A stretch of 64,000 nt of DNA from Dactylococcopsis salina PCC 8305 (GCF_000317615.1 NC_019780.1:3369840-3433839), one strand, 5' to 3'; shown: positions 1 to 8,689, counted from the stretch's first letter. A program made the numbers and translations. The notes: generated from the letters alone by a model not told the origin.

Positions 1-554
1 AATTTGTAATTGCGACTTGCGCCTTTGGGATGGGAATTAATAAACCTGATTTACGCTGGGTGGTGCATTATCAACCGCCCTTGTTATTATCAGAATATCT
101 CCAAGAAGTAGGACGGGGAGGAAGAGATGGGAACCGCGCCACTGCTTTGACCTTAGTCAGTGAACCCACAGGTTTACTTTACCCTGAAGACAAGCAACGA
201 GAACAGTATTTTATTCGCCAGTTACGTCAGCAATATCAGAAAGCTAGGGAATTAATGAAAAGGATTCCCACAGAAGGAAAAGTGGCGACAGTAGAAGAAA
301 TTTCCCCTCACGGCGCGATCGTGCTTGCTTTGCTTCATGGTTGTGGACAATTAGAATGGCTTGATCCGTTTCACTATCGGCTACTGTCTCGAAAGCAAAC
401 ACCAGTCAACCTCTCCAAGATATTGAAACCGCCGCAACAGATGAACCAATTTTTATCAACTCGTGAGTGTCGCTGGCGATTTTTGTTAGAGGCGTTTGGG
501 TTTACTTCGCAAGGGTTTCGTTGCGGAAATTGCGATCGCTGTTTACGTCAGTAA
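1..554 (+). CDS. recQ: RecQ-family ATP-dependent DNA helicase, C-terminal part
   Basis: The reading frame is open from the left edge (codons start at base 3), so this is the 3' part of a gene that begins outside the window. The first visible residues, [17 protein letters not shown], match helicase motif V of RecQ proteins, which unwind DNA 3'-5' in repair and recombination. The last ~30 residues hold a cysteine cluster (ECRW, then RCGNCDRC) that fits the RecQ zinc-binding subdomain. The protein ends right after it, so no HRDC domain is present; short RecQ forms like this are known. The next gene in the same direction is psaL, about 450 bases away beyond a minisatellite, so no operon link is implied. 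Confidence 0.9.
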   Translation, partial: FVIATCAFGMGINKPDLRWVVHYQPPLLLSEYLQEVGRGGRDGNRATALTLVSEPTGLLYPEDKQREQYFIRQLRQQYQKARELMKRIPTEGKVATVEEISPHGAIVLALLHGCGQLEWLDPFHYRLLSRKQTPVNLSKILKPPQQMNQFLSTRECRWRFLLEAFGFTSQGFRCGNCDRCLRQ

Positions 555-580
555 GATCAGGTTCACCCAATCAAAAAACG

Positions 581-618
581 TAGGTTGGGTGGAGTTTACG
601 AAACCCAACACCAATCAG
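581..618. repeat. Dispersed TTGGGT palindromic repeat (copy)
   Basis: GTAGGTTGGGTGGAG, a short spacer, then CGAAACCCAACACC form an imperfect hairpin. This is the most common dispersed repeat of the window. Other copies start near 3661, 3811, 3873, 8179, 10071, 15128, 21069, 30144, 32535, 32585, 39492, 39552, 54860 and 62140, and tandem clusters lie near 27077, 46656 and 48323. Confidence 0.8.
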
Positions 619-643
619 TCATTCGTTATTCGTTATTCGTCAT

Positions 644-880
644 TAGATGAGGAAGATGGGGGAGATGGGGGAGATGGGGGAGATGGGGGAGATGGGGGAG
701 ATGGGGAAGAAAAATCGCTCCCTTGTCTCCCATTGCTCCCTTGTCTCCCATTGCTCCCATTGCTCCCATTGCTCCCATTGCTCCCATTGCTCCCATTGCT
801 CCCATTGCTCCCATTGCTCCCATTGCTCCCATTGCTCCCTTGTCTCCCTTGTCTCCCTTGTCTCCCTTGTCTCCCTTGCA
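644..880. repeat. Two adjacent 9-bp minisatellite arrays
   Basis: About six copies of a G-rich 9-mer (GGGGGAGAT) are followed at 718-879 by eighteen 9-mers of two alternating types, CTCCCATTG and CTCCCTTGT. The period divides by three, so several frames stay open as low-complexity ORFs; none looks like a real protein. The array fills most of the recQ-psaL gap and ends about 130 bases before the psaL start. Confidence 0.9.
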
Positions 881-997
881 TTTTACCAAAAATTAATAAA
901 CTTTTTTAACACTTCAGCATAGAACTAAAACTTATGTCTCCGTCTCAGCGTAAAATGTAAGCGATTCAATCAATCATTAATTGCTTGTTGCAAAAAC

Positions 998-1005
998 GAG
1001 AGGAG
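998..1005 (+). promoter_or_regulatory. Ribosome binding site of psaL
   Basis: GAGAGGAG lies six bases before the ATG at 1012. This fixes the psaL start there rather than at an in-frame upstream codon near 985. Confidence 0.7.
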
Positions 1006-1011
1006 TTGCCC

Positions 1012-1512
1012 ATGGCAGAAAATATGCAATATATTCAACCTTACAACGATGATGTCTATGTGGGACATCTTTCTACGCCAATTTCCGATTCTGGTTTTAC
1101 CCGTGCGTTTATTAACAACCTCCCAGCGTATCGGGAAGGCGTTTCTCCGCTCTTACGCGGTTTAGAAATTGGCATGGCTCACGGTTATTTTCTCGTTGGT
1201 CCCTGGACACTATTAGGACCGTTACGGGATAGCGAAGGGTCTGCTTATTTAGGCGGTTTAATTGCGGCAATTGGACTCATTTTAATTGCCACAGGAGCTT
1301 TATCCGCTTACGGCTTAACCGCTTTCCCTAACAACGATTCTAAAGCGCTTTATTTTGAAGACCGCGCCCCTGAAAACTTAAAAACCCGTGAAGGGTGGAG
1401 TCAGTTCACAGGTGGCTTTTTCGTCGGCGCAATGGGTGGCGCTTTTGTTGCCTATTTCCTTCTCGAAAACTTCTCAGTGGTTGATAGTATGTTACGAGGA
1501 ATCGTTAACTAG
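1012..1512 (+). CDS. psaL: Photosystem I reaction center subunit XI (PsaL)
   Basis: PsaL is the membrane subunit at the trimerisation surface of cyanobacterial photosystem I and binds chlorophyll and carotenoid. The 166-residue product starts MAENMQYIQPYNDDVYVGHL. It contains the conserved stretches PAYREGVSPLLRGLEIGMAH and FLVGPWTLLGPLR and two to three hydrophobic helices, at the usual family length. The start at 1012 is set by the GAGAGGAG site. psaI follows 61 bases downstream in the same direction, the usual cyanobacterial psaL-psaI arrangement, and a terminator-like hairpin follows psaI, so the two are probably co-transcribed. Confidence 0.97.
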   Translation: MAENMQYIQPYNDDVYVGHLSTPISDSGFTRAFINNLPAYREGVSPLLRGLEIGMAHGYFLVGPWTLLGPLRDSEGSAYLGGLIAAIGLILIATGALSAYGLTAFPNNDSKALYFEDRAPENLKTREGWSQFTGGFFVGAMGGAFVAYFLLENFSVVDSMLRGIVN

Positions 1513-1573
1513 CATTGCTAGGATTAACGGTGAATGCAATTGTTTTTTGTTGTTTATTTGAGGACATTTTAAT

Positions 1574-1690
1574 ATGACTGGAGAATACGCTGCTTCTTTT
1601 TTACCGCTCATTTTAGTTCCTGCGGTTGGTTTATTAATGCCTGCTGTAGTTATGGGTTTACTCTTTATCTACATTGAGTCTGAAGCCTAA
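1574..1690 (+). CDS. psaI: Photosystem I subunit VIII (PsaI)
   Basis: A 38-residue single-helix protein: [19 protein letters not shown], then a hydrophobic helix ending in FIYIESEA. The length, single transmembrane helix and position right after psaL identify PsaI, which packs against PsaL in the photosystem I trimer core. The sequence AGGACA 8-13 bases upstream is a plausible ribosome binding site. Confidence 0.95.
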   Translation: MTGEYAASFLPLILVPAVGLLMPAVVMGLLFIYIESEA

Positions 1691-1715
1691 TTTCGATTCG
1701 GAAATCAGCTAAGTC

Positions 1716-1748
1716 ATCCTCTCTTCATCTTCTGAGGAGAGGATTTTT
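1716..1748 (+). terminator. Rho-independent terminator after psaLI
   Basis: ATCCTCTC (1716-1723) pairs perfectly with GAGAGGAT (1737-1744), and five T residues follow from 1744. It sits 25 bases after psaI, so it closes the psaLI transcript. Confidence 0.8.
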
Positions 1749-1927
1749 CATGTTTAATGTTCAGTATATGAAATCTTGAATCGTCGCTACAATAACTGAA
1801 ATCTGGGCTTAATGATCAATTATCTCCAACGAATGACCGATGAGAGACAACGGATTAAGATACGATAGAGAACAGAAAGTAAAGAAACATAAACAAAGTT
1901 CACACTTAACGAGAGGATAATAAGCGC

Positions 1928-2290
1928 GTGTTTGCACTAACTGGCTATGAATACTTCTTGGGATTTTTATTAATCTGTTCTCTAATCCCTGTGATCGCTT
2001 TAACTGCTGCCAAACTATTACGACCCAGTAGCGGCGGTCCCGAAACCCGTACCAGCTATGAATCGGGGATGGAACCCATTGGTGGCGCATGGATTCAATT
2101 TAACATCCGTTACTATATGTTTGCGCTGGTGTTCGTGGTGTTCGATGTCGAAACAGTTTTTTTATACCCCTGGGCAGTTGCCTTTAATGAATTAGGACTT
2201 CTCGCATTTGTGGAAGCTCTAATTTTCATCGCAATTCTGGTAGTGGCGTTAGTGTACGCATGGCGCAAAGGAGCATTAGAATGGTCATAA
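1928..2290 (+). CDS. ndhC: NAD(P)H-quinone oxidoreductase subunit 3 (NdhC)
   Basis: NdhC is a small membrane subunit of the cyanobacterial NDH-1 complex (respiration, cyclic electron flow, CO2 uptake). The 120-residue product has three hydrophobic helices and the family signatures [20 protein letters not shown] and [12 protein letters not shown], where the acidic residues support proton pumping. It starts with GTG at 1928, preceded by GAGAGGAT. Its last ten bases overlap ndhK, so ndhC-ndhK-ndhJ form a tight operon in the common cyanobacterial order. Confidence 0.96.
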   Translation: MFALTGYEYFLGFLLICSLIPVIALTAAKLLRPSSGGPETRTSYESGMEPIGGAWIQFNIRYYMFALVFVVFDVETVFLYPWAVAFNELGLLAFVEALIFIAILVVALVYAWRKGALEWS

Positions 2291-3033
2291 ATTCTGAATC
2301 AAGCATGAATCAAGGAACTTTAGAACAACAGCAGAAAGAAAAGATTATCAATCCCGCAACTCGTACTGGAGTGACTCAGGACTTGTCAGAAAACGTGATT
2401 CTGACTACAGTTGATGATCTTTATAACTGGTCTCGATTATCCAGTTTGTGGCCCATGATGTATGGGACGGCTTGCTGTTTTATTGAGTTTGCGGCGCTCA
2501 TCGGGTCACGATTTGATTTCGATCGATTTGGCTTGTTACCCCGTTGCAGCCCCCGTCAAGCGGATTTAATCATCACTTCTGGCACGATTACCATGAAGAT
2601 GGCCCCCGCGTTAGTGCGGCTTTATGAAGAAATGCCAGCACCGAAATATGTGATCGCTATGGGCGCTTGTACCATTACGGGCGGAATGTTCAGTGTCGAT
2701 TCTCCCACCGCCGTGAGAGGGGTTGATAAACTGATTCCTGTGGATGCTTACATTCCAGGCTGTCCGCCTCGTCCAGAAGCGATTATCGACGCGATCATCA
2801 AGTTGCGGAAAAAAATCGCTAACGAGTCTATTCAAGAGCGTTCTGGTTTTATTGAACAAACCCATCGGTATTACAGCACCACTCACAACATGAAAGTGGT
2901 TTCTCCCATCCATGATGGACAATATCTCAGTAAAGGCACTTGGGAAGCTCCTCCGAAAGAGTTAGCGGAAGCAATGGAAGCTCCCATTTCTCAAGCGTTG
3001 AGTGAATCCCAAACGGAAAAAGAGGAGGCTTAA
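2281..3033 (+). CDS. ndhK: NAD(P)H-quinone oxidoreductase subunit K (NdhK)
   Basis: NdhK carries iron-sulfur cluster N2 in the peripheral arm of NDH-1. Expected cysteines are present: GTACCFIEF, then [11 protein letters not shown] and [10 protein letters not shown]. The frame is open from 2260, but ATG 2281 has AAAGGAG at 2267-2273 with a good spacing, giving 250 residues. A third possible start is ATG 2305. It overlaps ndhC by ten bases, and ndhJ begins one base after its stop, which suggests translational coupling. Confidence 0.95.
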   Translation: MVINSESSMNQGTLEQQQKEKIINPATRTGVTQDLSENVILTTVDDLYNWSRLSSLWPMMYGTACCFIEFAALIGSRFDFDRFGLLPRCSPRQADLIITSGTITMKMAPALVRLYEEMPAPKYVIAMGACTITGGMFSVDSPTAVRGVDKLIPVDAYIPGCPPRPEAIIDAIIKLRKKIANESIQERSGFIEQTHRYYSTTHNMKVVSPIHDGQYLSKGTWEAPPKELAEAMEAPISQALSESQTEKEEA

Positions 3034-3034
3034 G

Positions 3035-3565
3035 GTGGCAACAGAAGAAACTCAAAATCAGAATGAGCAAGAAGCGTCACAACTGGTAGAAGCTGGGGCG
3101 GTGTCTTCTTGGTTGACTGAAAACAATCTAGATAACCAACCTCTGCCATTGGATCATCGCGGTGTAGAGATCATTCGTGTGGAAGCAGATGCACTGCTTC
3201 CTGTGGCGACAGCACTTTATCAAAATGGCTTTAACTATCTTCAATGTCAGGGTGGCTATGATGCGGGTCCTGGTAAGGAGTTAGTGAGCTTTTATCATCT
3301 GGCGAAAGTGTCTGATGATGCGGCTTCTACTGAGGAAGTTCGGATCAAGGTGTTTTTACCTCGTGATAACCCGCGTGTCCCTTCTGTTTATTGGATTTGG
3401 AAGGCAGCGGATTGGCAAGAACGGGAAACTTACGATATGTATGGCATCGTTTTTGATGGACATCCGAACTTGAAACGGATGTTAATGAATGAAGATTGGG
3501 TGGGTTGGCCCCTGCGTAAGGATTACGTTTCTCCAGAGTTTTACGAGATTCAACACGCTTACTGA
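3035..3565 (+). CDS. ndhJ: NAD(P)H-quinone oxidoreductase subunit J (NdhJ)
   Basis: NdhJ is the 30-kDa-type peripheral subunit of NDH-1 (NuoC family). The 176-residue product ends with the family signature: EREТ-like [19 protein letters not shown], then [18 protein letters not shown] chose GTG 3035 because AGAGGAGG lies at 3021-3028, inside the end of ndhK, with correct spacing. Earlier in-frame codons would overlap ndhK. It is the last gene of ndhCKJ; a repeat block follows. Confidence 0.95.
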   Translation: MATEETQNQNEQEASQLVEAGAVSSWLTENNLDNQPLPLDHRGVEIIRVEADALLPVATALYQNGFNYLQCQGGYDAGPGKELVSFYHLAKVSDDAASTEEVRIKVFLPRDNPRVPSVYWIWKAADWQERETYDMYGIVFDGHPNLKRMLMNEDWVGWPLRKDYVSPEFYEIQHAY

Positions 3566-3589
3566 TTGTTACCAGACTCAATGACGCAC

Positions 3590-3912
3590 TTCCTAGAATT
3601 GGGGAGTAATTAACTCGCTCATTGACTGTAGGGTGGGCATTGCCCACCCTACCTAATGACTAATTGGTGTTGGGTTTTGCTTCGCTCCACCCAACCTACA
3701 CCTACACTACACCTACACTTCTAGAATTGGGGAGTAATTAACTCGCTCATTGACCGTAGGGTTTGCCTTGCCCACCCTACAAGATGTAACATCTACTTTT
3801 TAAATTGGTATTATGATTGGTGTTGGGTTTTGCTTCGCTCCACCCAACCTACACCTACACTCAACTTACAATTAATGTTGGGTTTCGCTTCGCTTCACCC
3901 AACCTACACCTG
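3590..3912. repeat. Repeat block between ndhJ and the tRNA gene
   Basis: This gap holds no gene. CTAGAATTGGGGAGTAATTA followed by ACTCGCTCATTGAC occurs twice (from 3593 and 3720), each time followed by a TAGGGT...CCCACCCTAC palindrome. Three TTGGGT palindromes (near 3661, 3811 and 3873) follow. The block looks like a direct duplication plus dispersed repeats. Confidence 0.75.
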
Positions 3913-3918
3913 GATTAT

Positions 3919-3990
3919 GGAGAATAGGGGACTCGAACCCCTGACCTCTGCGGTGCGATCGCAGCGCTCTACCAACTGAGCTAATTCCCC
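3919..3990 (-). tRNA. tRNA-Ala (anticodon CGC)
   Basis: The reverse complement folds as a complete 72-nt cloverleaf: acceptor GGGGAAT/ATTCTCC with one G-T pair, D arm GCTC/GAGC, anticodon stem CTGCG/CGCAG with loop ATCGCAC, and T arm AGGGG/CCCCT with loop TTCGAGT. T33 precedes CGC and A37 follows, so it reads alanine codon GCG. CCA is not encoded. The anticodon sits in a HIP1 octamer (GCGATCGC). The first ten bases of the tRNA are also the last codons and stop of the upstream HAD gene. Confidence 0.93.
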
Positions 3991-4706
3991 GTTCGATCGA
4001 CCATCTTAACATCTGCAAACTGTTGTTTGATTCGTTCGAGTTCTAATTCTTGTAGATAATCCACTGTCCAGTTTGCTTGTCGCTGCATCATGTGAAATGG
4101 ATAAGTATTCGCTACACCCACCACCTGCATTTTAGCCTGTTTGGCGGCTTCAATCCCACTGGGGGTGTCTTCAATAACTAAACATTGTTCAGGGGTTAAA
4201 TTTAAGTCGGAGTAGAGTTCATTAAGTCTTTCTACCGCCGTTAAATACCCTTCTGGATCGGGTTTACTGTTCGTAATCTCATCACTGGTGACAATCACCG
4301 CAAAGGCTTCTTTAATTTTCATGCGATCGAGAACATACTCTACATTTTCTCGTCTCGCTCCTGTCACCAATGCAATCACTAAACCAGCCCCCCACAAATC
4401 ACGAATAAATGCTTCTACGCCGCGATAAATGGGAAGCTGCTCCTTGGCTTCCAGATAGTCTTGATATTTCTGTGCTTTTTGTCGGAGAAGTTTGTCTAAA
4501 TACTCCTCAGTTACCACTCTCCCTCGACGTTCAAGGATAGCAGATAAACAAGCGCGATCGGTGCGTCCTAAACAAAGCTGATTATGTTCTTCTGCATCAG
4601 GACGCAAATTTTCCCCCAACAAAATCTCTTCAATCAATTCTTTATGAATTGACTCATCTTTAATGATTACACCATTGAAATCAAACAATACCGCCTTTAA
4701 ACTCAT
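3981..4706 (-). CDS. HAD-superfamily hydrolase (phosphatase/phosphoglucomutase-like)
   Basis: A 241-residue HAD protein of the beta-phosphoglucomutase-like subgroup. Motif I is FDFNGVI at residues 8-14 (nucleophile Asp9, but Asn at the +2 position where most phosphatases have Asp). Motif II is in VTGARRENV, motif III Lys in SKPDPEGYL and motif IV in VIEDTPSGIEAA. It probably removes or moves a phosphate on a small sugar or nucleotide phosphate; the substrate cannot be read. The start overlaps the aminopeptidase stop as ATGA, so the pair is co-translated. Its stop TAG lies inside the downstream tRNA-Ala. Confidence 0.85.
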   Translation of the reverse strand: MSLKAVLFDFNGVIIKDESIHKELIEEILLGENLRPDAEEHNQLCLGRTDRACLSAILERRGRVVTEEYLDKLLRQKAQKYQDYLEAKEQLPIYRGVEAFIRDLWGAGLVIALVTGARRENVEYVLDRMKIKEAFAVIVTSDEITNSKPDPEGYLTAVERLNELYSDLNLTPEQCLVIEDTPSGIEAAKQAKMQVVGVANTYPFHMMQRQANWTVDYLQELELERIKQQFADVKMVDRTGN

Positions 4707-7309
4707 TTCTCCTCATCCTCAGTTTGGAGTGCTTCTAATTTTGCCAAACGACTAATCAAGTCTTGATTTTCCTTTTTCAATTGATCAAACTCTTCTCGTA
4801 ACTCTTTCATCCCTTTTTCTGAACCTAACTTCTCTTGTACCGTTTTCACCGCTTCTTCCGCCATCCGACGCACTCGTCCATCAGGGGTTTGTGCGGCTAA
4901 GGTTTGTAAAATGGAAATGGCTGTCGAGGTTTGCATCTGTTTTAGGGCGTTTACCACTGACACTTGGGTGAGGAAGAAACTTTCTCCCGAAAGTGCGTCT
5001 AATTGTTCTAAAATCGTTTCTACTTGTGCTGATTCTTGACCTCTGGAAACCGTTCCTAAAGCACGAATCGCCGACAAACGCAACGACTGAGGCACGCCAG
5101 AATCAGTGTAGGGTAAAATCATCGTCATTGCGGTTTCAGAGGTTTTCATTTGCGATAACCCGCCGATAATTCCACCTCGGACAACTTCATTCCAACCGCT
5201 GCGGTTTTCTAATCCCTCACGGAATAACGCAATGACTTCGGTTTCTTTCTCTTTCAGACTTCCCGTCGCCATTTTTCCTAACACTCGAAACGCTGTGGCT
5301 TCAGTGTAATAACTCTCATCCCCTTGTTGCGCGACTTGTTTAATGGCTTGATAGCTTTCCTCGGTTTTGAAGTTTCCCAACCCTTCTAAAATCGATCGTC
5401 GCACTTTCGGGTTTTCATCTTGTAATCCTTTGATCAATTCTGGAATGGCTTGATTTAATTTGATTTTTCCTAACTGTTTCGCCACTTCTACACGCACTCC
5501 CCAAAAGGGATCATTGCTTAAACGTTCAGACAAGGCTTTAATCACCTCTAAACCGCCTTTTTTCCCTAATGCTTCGGCGGCGTAAATGCGGGAAGTAACG
5601 TCGGGATCGAATTTCAGTTGGGTTTTTAATTCGCTGACGGGATACTCTAAGGTAACGGTTTTTAGATGATAGTTACCTTGATCAAAGCTGATAAACTGCG
5701 GTTGTTGCGGTAAGGGAAAATAGAAGCTATGTTCTTTTTCATGGAGATGAAGGGAAAGGTATTCAAAACAAACTTCTTCTGCTTCTGAGACATAACCAAA
5801 CGCAACAGGAATGGTGAGATCAAATAAGTCATTTTCGGTGACATCTTTGTCGGTTTTTCCCTGAGTTTGGGTGACTGTGAGTTTTGCTAATTGGTTGGTT
5901 GCGTCCCAGCTATAGTTTATTTTAAAGTCTGGATGTCCACCTCGGAAGACGTATTGGTCGAATAGTGGCGCAAGATTTCGTCCAGTGGCTTCATCAATGG
6001 CGCGTAATAAATCTACGGTTTCTACAGTGTGATGGGCGTTTCTTTGAACGAAATTATGGATGGCTTGCTTAAATCCTTCTTCTCCCAGTTGTCCTCGGAT
6101 GAGATGATAGATACAAGCGCCTTTTTCGTAGAGGTGACGATCGTAAAGTTCGATCGCTTCCCGATAAACATTAGTAACGATCGGACGACGATAACGGGAA
6201 GAATCTTCACTGAGATAACTTCTGGCTTCGTTTAGGATGTAATACGCGGCATCATCTTTCCCATACTCGTTTTCTGTCCATAACACTTCTGAATAAGAAG
6301 CCATTCCTTCTTTAATCCAAGCATGAGACCAATGTTTGATCACAAGTAAATCTCCGAACCACTGATGCGCCAGTTCATGGGCGACTAAACTCTCAGCGCG
6401 AGTGTGATCTAAAGTGGCTCTCTCATCTAGCAAGCATCGATCGGTGAGTAGAGTTGTAGAAGTGTTTTCCATCCCACCGAAAATAAAATCTGCCACACAC
6501 ACTTGTGCATATTTGGGGTAAGGATAAGCATAACCAAACTGTTGGGAGAAAAACTCAATCATCTGCGGCGTTTTCCCCATTGTGCGTTTCGCGTCTGCTT
6601 CCCGTCCTTTTTCCACATAGTATTCCACAGGAACATCATTCCATTTATCCTCAATTTTGGCGAAATCTCCTACCGCGAGAGTCATCAAATAAGTGGGATG
6701 GACTTGATTTTGTCGCCAGTGATAAACGGTGTTTTCGCCTTGGTCTTCTGTGTTGACTAATTCACCGTTAGAAATAGCAACATAGGGTTTCGCGACTGTT
6801 ACTCGTATTTCTGAAGTCGCCAGTTGTCCAGGATAGTCGAAACAGGGAAACCAGAAGCGAGAGTCTTCGTCTTCTCCTTGTGTCCAAACTTGTGTCGGTT
6901 TATCGGGATAGTCGGAATCGGGTTGGATAAAATAGAGTCCGCGACTGGGATGATCAACGCTGTAGTGGATGACGAGATCGATCGGGTTAAAAGTTGTCGG
7001 TTGTAGCAGTTGGATTTGGAGTTGTTTTCCGTCGTAATGGAAAGGTTGACTCACCTGATTGATTTTAACGGTTTCGATGGTTAAATCTTCTGCATCGAGG
7101 GTAAGCTGAGTAAGTCCCTGTTGAACGGGTTTTAGGGTGATGGTACTACTTCCTCGAAAACACTGGTTGGGAATATCTAACGTTAGATCAAGGAAGATGT
7201 GTTGGACATTGCCAGGACGATCGGGGGTGTAGTGAGGTTTCGCACCTGGAAGGATAAAGGATTTACGTTTGTTGTCTTCTGTATCAAAGAGAAAATAGCT
7301 ATATTTCAT
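4703..7309 (-). CDS. M1-family zinc aminopeptidase with HEAT-repeat tail
   Basis: An 868-residue cytosolic metallopeptidase (no signal peptide) that removes N-terminal amino acids from peptides. The exopeptidase motif GGMEN lies near residue 278, the zinc motif HELAH near 310 with the third ligand Glu in WIKEGMA about 20 residues later. Instead of the long C-terminal domain of E. coli PepN, residues ~565-830 form HEAT-like repeats (for example VRRSILEGLGNF, LRLSAIRALGTV), and the last ~30 residues are a charged coiled coil. Many cyanobacterial M1 peptidases have this layout. It overlaps the HAD gene by four bases. Confidence 0.9.
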   Translation of the reverse strand: MKYSYFLFDTEDNKRKSFILPGAKPHYTPDRPGNVQHIFLDLTLDIPNQCFRGSSTITLKPVQQGLTQLTLDAEDLTIETVKINQVSQPFHYDGKQLQIQLLQPTTFNPIDLVIHYSVDHPSRGLYFIQPDSDYPDKPTQVWTQGEDEDSRFWFPCFDYPGQLATSEIRVTVAKPYVAISNGELVNTEDQGENTVYHWRQNQVHPTYLMTLAVGDFAKIEDKWNDVPVEYYVEKGREADAKRTMGKTPQMIEFFSQQFGYAYPYPKYAQVCVADFIFGGMENTSTTLLTDRCLLDERATLDHTRAESLVAHELAHQWFGDLLVIKHWSHAWIKEGMASYSEVLWTENEYGKDDAAYYILNEARSYLSEDSSRYRRPIVTNVYREAIELYDRHLYEKGACIYHLIRGQLGEEGFKQAIHNFVQRNAHHTVETVDLLRAIDEATGRNLAPLFDQYVFRGGHPDFKINYSWDATNQLAKLTVTQTQGKTDKDVTENDLFDLTIPVAFGYVSEAEEVCFEYLSLHLHEKEHSFYFPLPQQPQFISFDQGNYHLKTVTLEYPVSELKTQLKFDPDVTSRIYAAEALGKKGGLEVIKALSERLSNDPFWGVRVEVAKQLGKIKLNQAIPELIKGLQDENPKVRRSILEGLGNFKTEESYQAIKQVAQQGDESYYTEATAFRVLGKMATGSLKEKETEVIALFREGLENRSGWNEVVRGGIIGGLSQMKTSETAMTMILPYTDSGVPQSLRLSAIRALGTVSRGQESAQVETILEQLDALSGESFFLTQVSVVNALKQMQTSTAISILQTLAAQTPDGRVRRMAEEAVKTVQEKLGSEKGMKELREEFDQLKKENQDLISRLAKLEALQTEDEEK

Positions 7310-7525
7310 TACTCAGGCTGTAACAGTTGCTGTATTTTTCTCTAGGGTAGCGTTAGAACTTGATTCCTCGCTGTTTATCTTAATCCGCAAGAAGACTCCC
7401 ATCATCATCGGCATCTGAGCTTGTCGAAGATTTGATTTGATGGCAGAGCGTCAATTGTGTTATGTCTTGCGCGATCGCGCTATAAAAGTGTGATAGCATC
7501 TGATTAACTTCAGAACTTAACAATT

Positions 7526-7762
7526 ATGTTGAATGTCACTTTTGATGAAATACAACAAAACCCCCAGAAATACCTTCAGCAAGTCGAAGCAGGTGAAACT
7601 CTGATTATTATTAAATCTGAGCAGCCGATCGCTGAAATCAAACCCATTGCCAATAGCAAATCGTTACGACCCTTTGGTTTATGTGCAGGTGAGTTTACTG
7701 TTCCCGATGATTTCGATGCTCCTTTACCTGAAGATTTGCTCAGTGGATTTGAAGGTAGATGA
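7526..7762 (+). CDS. Type II antitoxin, Phd/YefM family
   Basis: A 78-residue protein, MLNVTFDEIQQNPQKYLQ, with the Phd/YefM fold pattern: DNA-binding N-terminal part including VEAGETLII and EQPIAEIKP, then an acidic tail (DDFDAPLPEDLL) that would wrap around the toxin. Such antitoxins neutralise a toxin and repress their own promoter. It overlaps the PIN-domain gene as ATGA. A GCGCGATCGCGC palindrome lies about 50 bases upstream and could be part of the operator, but the same motif is common genome-wide. Confidence 0.88.
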   Translation: MLNVTFDEIQQNPQKYLQQVEAGETLIIIKSEQPIAEIKPIANSKSLRPFGLCAGEFTVPDDFDAPLPEDLLSGFEGR

Positions 7763-8142
7763 GGATTCTGCTGGATACACATATTTTTTTATGGTTTATT
7801 AGTGGCGATACTAGATTACTAAGCGATCTTCGAGATGCAATTCGTGATCAAGAAAATGAAGTTTATCTAAGCTCAGTTTCAATTTGGGAAGCAATTGTTA
7901 AATATCAGTTAGGTAAGCTACCTTTGCCAGAACATCCCGAAAGCTACTTGCCCAAACAGCGCGATCTTCATCAAATTTCTAGTCTTGCCCTTGACGAGAG
8001 TAGTGTGCTTCAACTGGCTAAACTCCCCCTATTACATCGCGATCCCTTTGACAGAATGCTGATCTGTCAAACCTTACAAAACGGTTTAACCATTGCAACA
8101 GTAGATGTAGCCATTCGTGCCTATTCAGTGAGCGTTATATAG
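7759..8142 (+). CDS. PIN-domain RNase toxin (VapC-like)
   Basis: A 127-residue PIN-domain protein of the cyanobacterial PIN class paired with Phd-type antitoxins. The acidic metal-binding residues are visible: Asp in MRILLDTHIFLW, Glu in SVSIWEAIVKYQLG, Asp in HRDPFDRMLICQ and Asp in IATVDVAI. The fold is intact and full length, so the toxin may be active. The family cleaves RNA; the target is unknown. An 8-bp tandem repeat follows the stop directly. Confidence 0.88.
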   Translation: MRILLDTHIFLWFISGDTRLLSDLRDAIRDQENEVYLSSVSIWEAIVKYQLGKLPLPEHPESYLPKQRDLHQISSLALDESSVLQLAKLPLLHRDPFDRMLICQTLQNGLTIATVDVAIRAYSVSVI

Positions 8143-8210
8143 TTTTGTAGTTTTGTAGTTTTGTAGTTTTGTAGTTTTGTAGGTTGGGTTGAAGGATGAA
8201 ACCCAACAAT
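8143..8210. repeat. 8-bp tandem repeat plus TTGGGT repeat
   Basis: Five copies of TTTTGTAG follow the toxin stop and run straight into a TTGGGT palindrome (GTAGGTTGGG ... AAACCCAACAATCA). The region 8211-8482 beyond it holds no ORF I can support. Confidence 0.75.
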
Positions 8211-8482
8211 CATGGCAATTTTCCTCTTGTTCAGGGGCGATCGCTGTTTTCAGGCATGATCGCCGTTAGATTTTATGAAGGGAAGGGAAGCTCGATCGCT
8301 CCTCTCTAACGTGACTGTGAGTCAGTTGACTGATAGTCTCACCTGATAGCAAACTAAGGATTATGGAAAAAGAAATCCTTCTAAAATTTGGAAACGCCTT
8401 ATTTATCATGGTTAGGTAAACAAGCTAAAATAAGTTTCCGTGCATAAAATTTTCCCCCTGGATAACGAAATGGCGAGTTAGT

Positions 8483-8689
8483 TAGGGCTTACTGAATAAA
8501 ACTGAAACCTTTACCCAATGAGGCTTTAAGGCTCTTAACCCCTCAAAAAAGTGCAAGGAAATTGAACGCTCAATAGTGAAAACCCTGCATCAAAACTTTG
8601 AAATCTTACCGATTAATCAACCCTCTTGCCTAAGGCAACTTGCCTCTTGCCTTACTAAACCAACCAATGGACTTTTTCAGCAAGCCCTA
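8483..8689. mobile_element. MITE-like element or IS remnant with inverted ends
   Basis: The 207-bp segment starts TAGGGCTTACTGAATAAA and ends TTTTTCAGCAAGCCCTA, near-perfect inverted ends with consensus TAGGGCTTRCTGAAWAA. No ORF lies inside, and I see no clear target duplication. A similar right end (CTTTTTCAGCAAACCCTAA) occurs near 48474, so this is a family. I cannot name the parent IS. Confidence 0.6.

Noticed and set aside
496-922. Overlapping ORFs on both strands of the 9-bp array (for example 647-922 and 626-889)
   Set aside because: They encode only MGEMGE, SHC, LPL or GAM-type repeats forced by the 9-bp period and have no start signals.
2260-2281. ATG 2260 as the ndhK start
   Set aside because: The AAAGGAG site at 2267-2273 lies after it and fits ATG 2281; family N-termini agree with the shorter form.
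8143-8482. Additional small gene between the toxin and the MITE-like element
   Set aside because: No frame above 30 codons with a plausible start; it reads as repeats and noncoding DNA.
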